A stretch of DNA of 64,000 nt from Pseudophaeomoniella oleicola (lineage: Eukaryota; Ascomycota; Eurotiomycetes; Phaeomoniellales; Phaeomoniellaceae): NCBI GenBank assembly GCA_003868215.1, contig QWDQ01000038.1, forward strand, positions 186,001-250,000, in the 5' to 3' direction. Made by a program: the position numbers and the translations under genes. Position 1 is the first letter of the stretch. Every line of letters begins with the position of its first letter. Below, piece after piece: positions 45,448 to 57,272 of this stretch. A model generated the notes under the pieces. That model had not been told where the DNA came from. It worked only from the letters and a program-made list of their open reading frames with translations, and ran no database searches.

Positions 45448-48400
45448 CTACTATTACTACTATTACTTTTTTCTTATTTACCTATCACGTTCTCCAAATT
45501 ATGAGTGGAAAATGGTTCGCATAAGCCAGAGTTGAACTATTGTTACTGCATGCGATCTATCTTTGTTCCCATTTTCCCAATCCCAATCTATTTCCCAGCC
45601 ACCTCGCGGAATGCGACTTGATCCCCTTTCCGGGGACCTCAACTCACCTCAACCTCAACCTCAACTTCTCTGACTTCTCTGACTTCTACTTTGTAGTAAT
45701 TACTGTACAGTACAGTTACAAAAACGTCACGCATCTTGTCTCGAGATTATTGTCTCTCATTCAAAGAGAACGGGTTAAAGCCAAAAAAAATCCCCCCAAA
45801 AAATGTAGTTTTTCTCTTCATTTGTTTTCTGCTTTTCATTTCTCCGCGGTATGTATTCACTACAACGTTACAACGAACTTGGGTGGTGTTCTGTTTGTTC
45901 GATGCGGCGCTTGACTGGGATGCTGCTGCTGTACTCACTTACTTTACTACGGACAGGTAGGTAGTAGGTAGGAGGTAGATCGGCGACGCCGATGACGCCC
46001 GAGGGGTCCCGACGGAATTTGCCGGTGAGGTAAGTAACTAAGGTAACTACGTACTACGGTATGATCGTAGGGTAGGCACGTACAGAGCCAGCCAGCGGGG
46101 GTGAGTCCTGCTCGGTCGATTGGTCGGCTAGTAGGGAACAAACAAACAAACAAACAATCAACCAATCCCCTTCCCTTGCAAGGTCCTCCTGACAGGTTCG
46201 ATCGACCGATAGATAGCCTCTTTCCCATTGTTGCCGTACCCATACAAACAACCTCCATTAGAAGGAGGGAATAAAGAAGAAATAAAGACTCACACCATTG
46301 CCAAGGAGGGAGATGGGGACTATCGTTGATCAACTGTACCGGCAGATGACTGATGATGATGATGATGCTGATGGTGGTGAGTGGGTTGTTGCTATACCGT
46401 TTATTTCCTCGGTGGCCGTGGTTCCGGATCGCTGGGGTGGATTGTCGGTGGTAGATCTCTTGCCAAGGCTTTGTCGATTGGTTGGAAGGGTGAAAGAAAA
46501 CTGTGGGGTGAGGGTTGCGATAAAATGGATACGTCGTAGACACTACGTACTACGGTAGTAAAGGGAGCGAGGGAGGAGGGAAAGAAGGGATCGGTGTCAG
46601 GACTCGCTTGCTTGTTGTACTATGTAGTACGTAGTGATCTGCCTAGAGATGTTGTGTACCATGGCCTACTACAGTACACTGAGCAGCGATTCGCAAAAGA
46701 TAGTAAAAAATCCACATCGGCCGTTTGAAGTTGTGGCTAAAGAGCAGGCTAGCTTGTTGGTTGAGTCTTTCACAGACGGCGATGCCGAGGGTACAGAGAG
46801 GATGGGCGGACTGGATAGATGATGCGACGACTCGGATGGAAGGATAGGAGGAGGGGTGGGGTTGGTAGTCTCCCCTTCCCGCGCTATACTAATTCCGGGG
46901 AAATCTTTGCGATGCTCATTTACTGCCATTTGTGGTAAGGTCGAGGTGAGATACAGAAAGTCCGAAGAAGAGAACAAAGAATCTCTTTATCTGTATCGTG
47001 TTCCAGAATTTGTATCATGGCCGGTGCGACTTTGTGGTTTCCTAGACAGCGCTCGGGCTTTCTTGAGTCTCACGATAAGCAATGTACCTGTCGTCGTGGA
47101 CTTCGTTCGGCCCAGGTACGATTGATTGATGAGCTGATAATCTAGATGGAGAAAGAGATCTACGTCAGGGATTCGCGTCTCTGTAGAGGGACCACGGGAT
47201 CGTAGATCATTGCATTAGCTTGCATTGGCTTGAACGGTACGAGCCAAACTATCTCCGATGACCAGGGAGGGCGATGGGACGGGATGACGGACGGCGCCTT
47301 TCCAGCTTGCGAGGGGGAGGAGAAGAGTGTGGTTCCTGCATGACATAGGCGCATTGGAGGCTTGATCTGTGTTGGTCCCGCAGCGGCTGATGCTCAAGGG
47401 TGAGTTGTGGATGCTCCGTGGGGATTCCATCTGAGTCTGCGATTTCAAATAGGTATGCGCTTCAAGCACCACTGACTCTAGAGGGATGGATCGCTGGCTC
47501 TTGTGCCCGCAAGGCCATTGCGGGGACATCTCTAGCTATCAATTGAAGGCCAAGATGCTTTGATTTGGTTTACTGAGCGTTTGTCCGTGCGATATTCTTC
47601 CCTACGCGAAATGATTCTTCTGTAGACGAGAGCTCTCATGTGTATCTTTGGACAAGACAAACTGCGGTCCAGGCTTTGAGCCTTGGCACTGAGTATAAGG
47701 TGATTGTCAATTGAGATATTAAATTTGTACGTGAGATAAAGCCACGATAAGGCCACAGTGAACAAGGGAGAGGAAAGTTCGAACCGGTCAGGAATTTGAA
47801 CTATGCCCCATTGGTCTTTGTGAGAGAAAGTCTGGCTGGGTTTTAGTAGGAGAACACGATTCATTATCCCCTTGTCGATAGAGAAGTCGGGCGACGGCTG
47901 TGGTGATTGGAAGGGTAATGAACCGAAGTATCAGCGAACTTGCAGCTAGCAGAAGCCCTATCGCTACCCGAACCTAAGATAATGAATGACCTTGCATAAG
48001 ACCAGCGCGGCCGATGGATCCGAGAATAGTAGTATCGGGCTTGATAAAAACCAACAAAGAAACTGTCTACCATAGCGCCGTACCACCTGCTAAGAGAGCA
48101 CTGGATTCAACATCGAACGTAGGTCCATCAAAGAGGGTCATCCCGTAGTATCGAGCCGTGACATCGCTACTACCTGGTCTATACCTCTGGCGGGTCTAGA
48201 CACCTGACAGATCAAGATGCCCTGCTAATCGTAGCCCGAATATGTTCCGTAGAGACTTGATGCTTCTTCAAGTAAAGCACAGACAACAAAGGACAGCGTT
48301 CATGGAAGGATACGACTCTGCATAAATCTTCGGACATCCGAGAGAAGGAAGGTGAACGGCGCCTCTGTTGGTTAGGACGACATGTACTATATCGTATACT

Positions 48401-49353
48401 GCCAACCGAACCCATTTCGATCCATATTGGATTGCAAGAGGCGCCCTAGAAGGAAAGGCGGCCATCTCTGTTGCCAAGGGTCGCCAGGATGCCAGGGCAG
48501 TGAAAGGGATTTGACATCCATGACCTACAAATGATCGTGGTGAGCCCAACGTGGGTTGTAACATTGATATATTCCTGGAGGTTGCTGGATCGGTTCTATG
48601 AACCAGAAGGATGCGAGGGATACGAATAGCCCATGTGAGGTTTGGATCCCGTCCAGAAAATCCGACGTTTGGCCAGAAGTCAGCAACTGAACCTGTACCA
48701 GTAGAGTAAGGTATTACAATTCAGCAGGCCGACCGACTGGACCGCTCGGCTTTAACTTCAAGAATCGAGCATTCCGCAACCAATTAGACCTGAGGAAAAG
48801 CCTATTATCATTGTCTTTTGACGGCGGTTGGACGACGCATCAAAAGCGGGTCCTTGTCTCGATCCTGCAACACCTTTCCCTGTGGAATAATATGACCACA
48901 GGGATAAGGCATATTGTCACCCAACCACAACCCCGGTGATTCCCAGTGATGCTCATGCCGGGGAACACTGTACAGGAGCCATCGACTGGGAGTCCATATA
49001 GTATGTACAGTATTCATCATGTCCGCCCTTGGCGAGGGAGCAAACCCTGTATCTCGGCTTAGATGATAAGCATAGTAATACATGATTTGATAGCCGCATG
49101 GATTCGAGATGTCTGGGGAGGTAGGTCCACAGGATGTTCTGCTGACATCTATCACTCAACACGTTGAGGGAGATAGAAGTGAAGGCCACCGACTTATGAG
49201 GTGTGCGAGCAGTTAACATTGTAGGCCAACTCAGTATGTCATCCGTCAACCTTGGGACTAGGTGTACGACCTCAGCTCTGATCCGACTCGTGATGGTCAG
49301 GAAGGCTACGTAGTGCTCGCGACGAACATAGATAGATCGGGATTTGAATCAAT
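44966..49353. other. gene-poor stretch downstream of wetA, about 4.4 kb
   Basis: The wetA 3' region comes first. A TAC triplet array lies at 45408-45446. TACGTACTACGG/TACGTA palindromes lie near 46046-46060, 46541-46560 and 46614-46634, and a GATGAT run near 46350. Open frames from 45.9 to 49.3 kb, such as 45947-46543 and 48808-49155 on the minus strand, show no recognisable family. No gene or RNA is supported. Confidence 0.45.
45408..45446. repeat. (TAC)n microsatellite
   Basis: About 13 uninterrupted TAC units followed by degenerate TAC/TAT units to about 45467. Confidence 0.9.
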
Positions 49354-50026
49354 CTATCGCTTGATTGCGCCAGGAGTCCATGGCTCTGGTTGCCAGTCTT
49401 CACCGGGCCCGCCTCGCCGCTGTCCTGGAGGACTTTTCTGTGGGTCAGACCCTCGCCTTTTCTCTGGACCATTAATGGCATCACGCACGCCTTGTTTCTC
49501 CTCAGGCTGTGTTTGTGAAACGAAGCCAGCAGGGTCTTTCGGAACGGTCGCAGGACCAGGTTGTGTCCGGGGTTTGTCGAGGAAGGAGGACTGGCTGGCC
49601 CATCGCTCGTCTGCCACTTTTGCAAGCTGTTTCATCTGCAATTGGCGTATGGTATCCGCCTGTTGTTCTTGTATTGACGGCGGATCTATGCGCGTATGCC
49701 GAAGCCATTGATGCCATTGCGCTATGTCACATTAACGTCGGATAGAGAAATGGACGTCAGTGTACCTACGTGACACTTGCACATCTGAATGATGTGCGCT
49801 GCGACTATATTTGACTATCCTCCTCATACGCTGAGCATTCAGCTGATCTTTAAATTCCCAGTAAGTATGTCCATGAAGATCCTGGCCTGAGAAATGTCAG
49901 ATTTAGCCTCATAGGGCGGGTAGGCAGCCTGCAGCTGTGGCTGTTGTACATACCGACAAGGAATTGCTTTCTCCAGGGAAGCTTGAGAGCCTTCCATTTC
50001 AGCCAGGCGTTTCTGAGAACGCTCAT
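49354..50026 (-). CDS. NDUFAF2-like mitochondrial complex I assembly factor
   Basis: Three exons (50026-49954, 49886-49770, 49721-49354; introns 67 and 48 nt) encode 185 residues. The joins rebuild a continuous NDUFA12/NDUFAF2-family sequence: MSVLRNAWLKWKALKLPWRK, FLVGQDLHGHTYWEFKDQLN, AQRMRRIVKYSRSAHHSDVQ, VSPQWHQWLRHTRIDPPS and EQQADTIRQLQMKQLAKVAD. A hydrophilic tail ends RGGPGEDWQPEPWTPGAIKR. The order W-E-F then R-R-I-V then P-Q-W-H-Q-W-L-R-H is diagnostic. NDUFAF2 (B17.2L, mimitin) binds late complex I intermediates and is replaced by the structural paralogue NDUFA12. The long tail after the core suits the assembly factor rather than the subunit. The start is the ATG at 50026. An upstream out-of-frame ATG 10 bases earlier could be weakly used. 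Confidence 0.92.
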
Positions 50027-50487
50027 TGTAACGCATGCAAAAGTCAATCAAAAGCTTTCCGCTAAATCGAGTGAACAGCTACAGCAAACATCACAAGAAA
50101 TAGTCGTGATAGATCCAACGTCACAATTCTCCAATTTTCGAAACATCGTCACCGTCACTTCTTACACTTCAGTTTGGAGAAGGACTAAAGTCATACGTGG
50201 GGAAGCATTCCAAGCGGGTAGTTTAGGTGCTCAAACAAATGCACAGCCAACATTCCTGCCACTCCCAACTATCGCTTACATGATATAACTGTCCTGCTCC
50301 TATGTAATATAGATCCAAAGCGCATGCAGAGGCCACTTCATCTCCGTGGTCAATTTCAACTGACTGCTTCGAGTCTTTCATCGCATCTTATACAGTGTCT
50401 TGTATCACCTAACTTGCGCTTCGACGGGTAGCTACTTGCTTTATCGTACAACATTACCCCTGGACTTCTGGAGGACGTTTGCCCACC
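50027..50487. promoter_or_regulatory. divergent promoter, NDUFAF2-like / calponin-like
   Basis: A 461-bp region between two divergent starts. No clear TATA box is visible, and short AT-rich patches lie at about 50150-50170. A plus-strand frame here (49944-50288) is not coding. Confidence 0.5.
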
Positions 50488-52592
50488 ATGGCGTCCGTTT
50501 CATCGTTAGACAAAGACCTACGCCAGATGCGCCTTGATAAATACACTCCCAGAGCAGCTAATGAGGTGCGCGCATGGATAGAGGACGTCCTTGGAGAGAG
50601 ATTGCAAGGCGGGGATCTCCTCGAGGCACTGAAGGATGGAGTTGCGCTGTGCAAGTCAGTGAAAACCCACCATACCGCTTTTAAGTCTATGTGCTGATCA
50701 TTCTTCGTAGACTGATAAACTTGGCGGTCTCTCCCGGTGTGAAATACAAGCAGTCGGCGATGCCTTTTGTGCAGATGGAGAACATCTCACATTTCCTCCG
50801 CGCCTGTCAGATGCCACCATTAAGCCTACCGCCACATGACGTCTTTCTGACCGTCGACTTGTATGAGGGGAAGGACCCGGCGCAGGTTCTGCAATGTATC
50901 GGCGCTTTCAGCCGAAGAGCTAACGTCGTCAATCCATCGGCATTTCCGAGATCACTTGGGGCTAAAAGCAAAGGGGGCGTGATGACCCCCCAGGGTACAG
51001 GGCCTAGTAGCCCCATTGGAGGAGCCGTATTCCCACCAAATCGTGAAAGAGGAACGAGCAATGCCAGTAATGGAAGTAGCACCACCTGGAACCCGTTGGC
51101 GAAAGGCTCTTATGCATCTGGGAGGATGAGCCCTACGAAACCAGGTGCCACTTCTCCCACTGGTGTGAGTAGTTGGAGCAGGAAGAATGATGAAGGTTCA
51201 ACCTCCCCTGCATGGAATATCCATCAATATGGCTATATGGGTGGTGCAAGTCAGGGCAATATGGGCGTCACATTTGGTGCACGAAGGCAGATTACTTCAG
51301 CAGCGCCACCAGTGCCAAGCCTGGCGGAGAAAGAACGGAAGCGAAAGGAAGAGGCGGCAGAAGCAGAACGTCTGAGAAGAGAAGCCGAGGAAGTCGAGAA
51401 TAGACGTCGTATCGAACGAGAACAGGAAGAAGAGCAGGAGAGAGCAGAAGAGGAACGGAGATGGGCCGAGGAAACAGCACGTCAACGTGAAAAAGAGCGC
51501 CATGAAGCGGAAGAGGAGAAGAGACGCTGGGAGGAGGAGCAACGACGATGGAAGGAAGAGGAAGAGATTAGGGAACGTGAAGAGAAAGAGATCGCGGCAC
51601 ATCTTTATCAGGGGGATTCACGCCCGCGTGACCTGAGCCACGGTCGCCTGAATGGACAATTCTTGAGTCAGTATCAGGCTGAGCATGGGACGAAATCGCG
51701 AGGTGCTAGCAATGAGTATTCCGCTCAAAATTCCGAGGCTGATCGGATTCGAGAGCTGGAACGCCAACTCGAGGAAGCGAAAGAACGAGAGCGCGACTAC
51801 GAGCGGGAGCGACAAGAGCGTATGGCAGCGAGATCGAGAGGGACAAGGTCACGTTCTAGACCGCGGCCAGTTGATGACGATGAAAAGCGCAATCGCTCAA
51901 GAAGCAGAAGTAGGCATGCGGCCGCAAGACAGGAAGCTCCACAAGGTGCATGGCAAGAAGACGAACGTCAATATCTTCAACAAGAATGGCAAAATAATCA
52001 CCAAGATGTCTCTCCTCCAGCACTTCCAACGCGAAGTCCCCAACCTCCTCAACCACCGCCCCGGTCTGCAGACCCTGTTTTCGTCAAGAAAAACAATACT
52101 GGACCTTCCTCCAGACCTCTCCCTGACCCAACAAGATATCAGCAAGCACCAGCTCCGACTCCAGCTCAGGCAGCTGCACCCAGCGATCCCTACGCCTCAC
52201 GTACCGATCGCTACCTGGAAACCAACCCCGCCCCGCTATCCCCTCCTCCTGCATCACATCGTCCGGCCGATTACTCTTCCACCGCCGAAATCGACGCCGA
52301 AAACTCTCGCCGCATCGCATCGCAACAGCGCACCAAAGCCGGTGGCTGGGCTTCCAAGTCGCTCCTCGAACGCGAAATGGAACGCGAACGTGAGCGTCAA
52401 CGAGAATGGGAGGAAAGCCAGAAACAGACGGAGCTGGCGTCGCGGGACCTCGGTGAAGGTTCGAGGCCCGGCCAGAGCTGGGATGTCAATCAGTACGGTT
52501 TCACTGGAGGCGATAGCCAGAATAAAGGTGGCTCTGGGCTTGGCTTTGGCACCGCGAGAAGGCAGATAATTGGACCTCGACCCCCGCGTTGA
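50488..52592 (+). CDS. Calponin-homology protein with long coiled coil (Scp1/transgelin-like)
   Basis: Two exons (50488-50654, 50711-52592; 56-nt intron) encode 682 residues. The N-terminus is a single CH domain (about 8-125): LRQMRLDKYTPRAANEVRAW, GDLLEALKDGVALCKLINL, VQMENISHFLRACQM and DVFLTVDLYEGKDPAQVLQC. A Ser/Gly/Pro linker contains a calponin-like repeat (HQYGYMGGASQGNMGV then TFGARRQI, about 225-250). An Arg/Glu-rich coiled coil follows (about 265-400), then Arg/Ser and Pro-rich segments. A second, very similar repeat closes the protein (NQYGFTGGDSQNKGG then LGFGTARRQI, about 647-675). CH proteins with calponin repeats bundle actin, and yeast Scp1 is about 200 residues. This form is over three times longer. 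An actin role is inferred from the CH domain. A possible alternative start further upstream was not seen. Confidence 0.9.
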
Positions 52593-53363
52593 AAACCCCA
52601 ACACGAGGAAGGAAAAAAATGAAGATTTCACTTAGTTACTGACTCACACCAAACGTAGTTAGCTAAGTATGAGTCCTGCACATGGCGGTTGCATTGCTGT
52701 ACATAGTTCACTCCTTTTTGCAAAACTTGTCGAAGAGGGAAAGCAAAAGGGGCTTGCACGGTGCAGTGCAGTGTAGTGCAGGGCTATTATGCGATACCCC
52801 CCGGTTTAACGAGCCTTTATGATACAGTTGGAACGATGGACAGCCAAAAGAAAAAAGGAATCATTAAATAGCCAGCCCCCTTTTTGTAGTTTATCTAGTA
52901 CATAGCTACCTTACGTACTATAACGTGCTCTCCTAGCTAGGTACCTACCTAGATACTCTGTATCGAATTGAGATTCCTACTCAAACAGATTGAAAATCCT
53001 CGTGCTTTTCAAAACGATCTCTTTCTGGGACATTAACTTGCTGGGGAGTAGCTAGCTAGCTAAGCTAAGCTGCCTGGCCTAACTGACAACATGTAGTCAA
53101 GCAAGCCATTTTCATCTTTTCAGAAACGCCTTTGTATATGCCACCGCGAGTGAATCTTCTCCCACCCGAAAAAAGGTTTCCTGAGTATTACCTTAATATT
53201 TGCCAGGGGGAAAAGAGAGGGTGCTAGCTAGCGAGGAGCAAATAGTCACAGCTTGCCATCAGATGGCGGTGACTCGTCTTCATGTATGTCCCTGTTCGCC
53301 TGAATGACCCATGTCCCAAAGAAAAAGGTCGCGTGATCCATGCACTTTTGCTGGGGAAAAGGA
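52593..53363. other. convergent 3' region, calponin-like / RPN9
   Basis: This is 3' sequence of two converging genes. It contains several short palindromic runs (CTAGCTAGCTAAGCTAAGCT near 53050-53070, TAGGTACCTACCTAG near 52938-52952). No gene is supported. Confidence 0.55.
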
Positions 53364-54561
53364 TCAAGCAGCCCAGACGTCCTTTCCAACACCTTCGATC
53401 CAATGGCCTAGATCGTTGACACCAGTATCCCATTCCTTAAGTCTTTGTCTCATGCCTTCTATTTGACCTCTTTCTAAGACCTTGGGCTGAACCCAGTTTA
53501 TTTTTGCTACTTCGGCGACTTGATCGATGGTACCTCGGAGCAGACCCAGGCTCAGTGCCTTCATGATCAAGTGTTCTATTTCATCAGGGCGAACCTTGGT
53601 TTCCTGACTGATCATCGCGAAAGTCATTGCGCGGTCATGTGGCGGGCGCTTGAAAACGGTTTCAGTGAGCGCCGCTAAACTGATCTTTTGATAGAGGAAT
53701 TGTTGATGGGATGAGAGAAGTGGATCTTTCGATATGTTGTTAGACAGTACATCGTATGCGGCAAGGTCTCCTCGATTGAAAGCGAATAGCAGGTCTCTAA
53801 GCCAGGCATGAGAATGTGGCGATTTCAGCAAATCGAGGATGGGATGTAGAAGAAGTTCTCCAAAGTTGTAGATGGTGTCGGACACTAAAGCGGATATGGA
53901 GAGGTTATAAGCGAGCTCTGATTTGTATTCAGTCGACAGATCGTCGAGATCGATGCAAGCAAGGTAAAGTAGTGCATTGCGATAGTATGACGCAAAGGAT
54001 GACTGTGCTTGATAGTAGTCGGCATTCACGCGGTAGAAGGCCGCATGCACAACCGTTTCGACCGAGTCGAAGGTATCAAGTATCCGTTCCGCAGTATCGA
54101 GGTCTTTGCGGGCGCCTGCGGAGTCAAGAAGTCGTAGTTTGACGCTGGCGACTTCTACCACTGCATAGACGTACGCATCCTGGGAGGCAGCTTTGTTGAC
54201 TCTCTCTGCCAAGGATGTCAGGAAGGCGAGCCTCTCCTTGTCATCTGATGAGAAATATTAGCTTTGCACGAAGATCACTCAGGCCGAGCCAACCTTTGTT
54301 TTGCGTAGATGCGCTAAGACCTAGAGAGACCAGCTTCAGCTGATTTATCTTGTCGGCGAAGCTGAGGATGAAAGTCTGAAAGATAGGTAAACGTTGATGG
54401 GCGCTGGCATCATTGCGAAAGTATTCCAGAAGCGTCTCCGTAAGCTGGTGCCATAACTTTCTCTCCCAAAGATCTTCCAACGTTATGAAAACGTGCTGAA
54501 GGTCCTCAGGCGCTTGATCTCGTTGTTCAGCTAAGAATATGGGGATTGCCTCCGAATCCAT
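53364..54561 (-). CDS. RPN9: 26S proteasome regulatory subunit Rpn9
   Basis: Two exons (54561-54294, 54244-53364; 49-nt intron with a less usual GTTGGC donor) encode 382 residues, matching Rpn9/PSMD13 length. Features: TLEDLWERKLWHQLTETLLE, IFQTFILSFADKINQLKLV, AAFYRVNADYYQAQSSFASY, YRNALLYLACIDLDDL and ELAYNLSISALVSDTIYNFG, followed by a PCI domain. The PCI part includes KISLAALTETVFKRPPHDR, IEHLIMKALSLGLLRGTIDQ and VAEVAKINWVQPKVL. Rpn9 is a lid subunit that helps to attach Rpn10. Its helical repeats and PCI winged helix sit in the 19S lid. The end WIEGVGKDVWAA fits the family. It diverges from the metallo-beta-lactamase gene. Confidence 0.95.
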
Positions 54562-55416
54562 CTCGGAGATCTGGATGTTCAGAGAAAAGGGTGTAAGAGA
54601 TGTGAGGTTGAATTGAAATGGTTATGCGTCGGGAAGGAAGAGGTTGTGGATATGGTGAGATCAGGTTGGTTGTGAATAGGCTGTAGTGTTTGCGCATGCA
54701 ATGCGGTAGAATAGCTTCATATTATGAGGCTCATAGCTCCAATCTCTATCAAGGGCATCTCCGAATTTATGCCAAGATTTCTCGAATTGTGTATCATGAT
54801 TACGGTATACTTTGTAATAACACTCTTTAAACAACGTACTGTTTGTACCTACCTGGTAATGAGTATCTAGATACTTCTTCGGTCATTCGTCTTCTCTTAT
54901 TTGATTAAATTCTCAAACGATAGTCATGTTAAAACATCTATCCAGTTCTATCCATTCGAAGATTTCTGTTGCTTGAGCTCCTCTCTCTTTTTCGGGGGTA
55001 TGAGGGGTGAAAAAGATGTTGCGATGCTGATTGAGACGTGGTGACTATCACTTGTGGTACGCTCCCTGGCATAATGGATTGATAGATGCCTTCAATGTCA
55101 GCAACAAGCGACCTCGGTGTATGTTACTGAAATGTCGAGATACCTTGCTCATATCAAGCCAACTACGGTACGTTCCAGCCTTGTAGGGGATCCGGCGTGG
55201 CGGATGGGAGATCAACGCCACTGCGAGCAATGATCACCGTCGCTCGAAACGTCATAGTTAAGTGCGGGAAACAAGTTCTGGATGCCAACACATAGACATC
55301 ATAACACATGAATTCTGCTTGTTATATATGAGAGGGCCCTAGAAATCTGTAATGGGATCATGTCGTTCTTCAGGTTTGTAGTATATGGTTAATTTAGGAC
55401 TGTTGTTGCCGCCAGG
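54562..55416. promoter_or_regulatory. divergent promoter, RPN9 / MBL-fold gene
   Basis: An 855-bp region between divergent starts. I looked for the proteasome-associated element GGTGGCAAA and did not find an exact copy. A short minus-strand frame (55048-55230) is not supported as a gene. Confidence 0.45.
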
Positions 55417-56487
55417 ATGATGCGAACTTTCTCTCGCCGTCAGGGCACTCAAACGAGCTCAAACAGTATCCCACCTCTGCCACCGCCGTCGCCTAATCAA
55501 ACGTACGTTCGTGTTGCGCCTCTTGATGGAGGCCAGTACACCGAGCCAGCCGGTTCTTTTGTCTACCCGCCGGACAGCCACGACCCATATGCCGTCGTCA
55601 CCGTTCCTTCGTTGCCCTTTATAATCGAACATCCTGGGACTACCCGGTTCAATCGTCATGGGGACTTTGCAAAGCCATGCAATATCCTTTTCGACCGGGG
55701 TTTGCGGTCGGACGTCTCTGCATATTCTCAGCCGGCGCGAACAGAGGTCGAACATCGGCAGCCAATCAGATCGCCTGATCCCTTGAGCAAGCAACTCTCT
55801 CGCGGGGGGCTTAGTGTGCAAGACATCGATTTGGTTGTGTTAAGCCACATGCACTGGTCTCATACCGGTGACGCTGCAGATTTGGTAGACCTTGGCCCGT
55901 TCTACTTGGTGGGACCAGGTGCAATCCCATCGTCCAAGGACATGATTCAGACGCAACCGCACAGAGTCGATTCGAGTGTATTGCTCCCACGGCATAGGAC
56001 GATACAGTTGCCATTTCCCGGATCGAAAGGCGCTTACTCGAGCGATGCAACCAAAGAAGGCGCTTTGAAGATGGAATGGCAGCTCCTCGGTCCCTTTCTA
56101 GCTACCGTGGATCTTTTCAACGATGGCTCGGTATATGCAGTAGACCTACCAGGCCATACTCAGGGTCACATCGGTCTGCTCTGTAGATGTTCCCCAAGCC
56201 GATGGGCGTTACTGGCTGGAGATGTCGTCCACGATAGTCGATTGCTGAACGGCGAGCGAGCAATCGCAACCTGGAAGGACAAATCTGGGCGGGAGACTAG
56301 CATTCACGATGATCAACGGCTCACAGAAGACACTCTTAGCAGAATCAGGATGCTAATAGAGGGGGAGAGGCTTGGGGGCTACCAGATTGAAGTCATATTG
56401 TCTCATGACATGAACTGGGTGCTGTCACATCTCCAAAATTTTTGGCCAAGTTGTCTATTTCACAATAACAACGGCTCCTCATCTTAA
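55417..56487 (+). CDS. Metallo-beta-lactamase-fold hydrolase with altered metal motif
   Basis: A single exon of 356 residues. The MBL landmarks are present: FDRGLRSDV (about 90-100), LVVLSHMHWSHTGD with His144, His146 and His149, PGHTQGH with His247, LLAGDVVHD with Asp269 and ILSHDMNW with His330. These match the metal ligands of lactonase-like MBL enzymes. The Asp of the usual HxHxDH motif is replaced by Ser148. In this family Asp at that place is both a zinc ligand and a catalytic residue. A distant Asp152 (TGD) is present. The rest of the fold looks intact, with no broken frame. The protein may bind one metal, use a different mechanism or be inactive. The substrate is unknown; relatives include fungal N-acyl-homoserine-lactonase-like proteins. 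It lies divergently to RPN9. Confidence 0.88.
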   Translation: MMRTFSRRQGTQTSSNSIPPLPPPSPNQTYVRVAPLDGGQYTEPAGSFVYPPDSHDPYAVVTVPSLPFIIEHPGTTRFNRHGDFAKPCNILFDRGLRSDVSAYSQPARTEVEHRQPIRSPDPLSKQLSRGGLSVQDIDLVVLSHMHWSHTGDAADLVDLGPFYLVGPGAIPSSKDMIQTQPHRVDSSVLLPRHRTIQLPFPGSKGAYSSDATKEGALKMEWQLLGPFLATVDLFNDGSVYAVDLPGHTQGHIGLLCRCSPSRWALLAGDVVHDSRLLNGERAIATWKDKSGRETSIHDDQRLTEDTLSRIRMLIEGERLGGYQIEVILSHDMNWVLSHLQNFWPSCLFHNNNGSSS

Positions 56488-57272
56488 GTCGCTCGCAGGA
56501 TGAAATGATCATCGATGACAAATGTCATATTGTTACACACCGAGGCTTCGAACTACACCCCAATCCTGAGATGAGTTGACGACACCGCGCACAATTGTTC
56601 AGATTGACTTACCTCGGTATCGATCTTCGATAGAGAAGTTCGTGCCGACATCGAAGAGTCTTTTGCGCATTCAGAGGACGGGGACTCCTGCATGTGCCAA
56701 AAAATAAGCAGGACGTTTTGCATTGGAACCTCGGTATCTATGCACATCACGGTGTTGGCGGATGGAGAGTGCAGCTGTAGCTGTCCATGCCTCTTCAAAA
56801 TATCGGAACCGTCCTACCGTGGCCGGAATTCATCCGAAGGAAGCATATCTGAATACTTGATTCGGATACTCATAAGTGGGTGATCATGACAGGCGCGACA
56901 TTTTCACATGACAAACGGTACCTTCATACTTACATAACACTATCTCGCATGTCATTCCCGCCCTGGAACTATGTGTAGAAAGATACCTAGGCTTCAGCTG
57001 CTTGTGAATGGCTGATTAATTCAAATCGAAGCAACCATCATGACCAATTGGTACCCCTGAAAGGGCAAGTTGTTGTATGATCCTCCTTGACTTTCCTATT
57101 CAGGACCTCACCATAAATGCGACACGATAGTATCTGCATATTTAACCCTCTTCGTATTCTGCAACTGCTCTCATCTCCTTTTGAAAGCCTTACCTATTCA
57201 CATCTTTCCAGGTCATACGTTGTACATCTCTGTTACAAGACTATACAAACTGTAGAGTCCTTCCTCGGAACC
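56488..57272. other. intergenic region, MBL-fold gene to unknown gene
   Basis: No gene is supported. A minus-strand frame at 56553-56798 has no family signal. The last 150 bases are T- and C-rich and include an in-frame upstream ATG at 57117, which would lengthen the next gene by 52 codons. Confidence 0.5.

Noticed and set aside
45947-46543. 198-codon minus-strand frame
   Set aside because: It reads through palindromes and simple repeats and has no domain.
49262-49711. 149-codon plus-strand frame
   Set aside because: It is antisense to the third exon of the NDUFAF2-like gene, which has clear family motifs.
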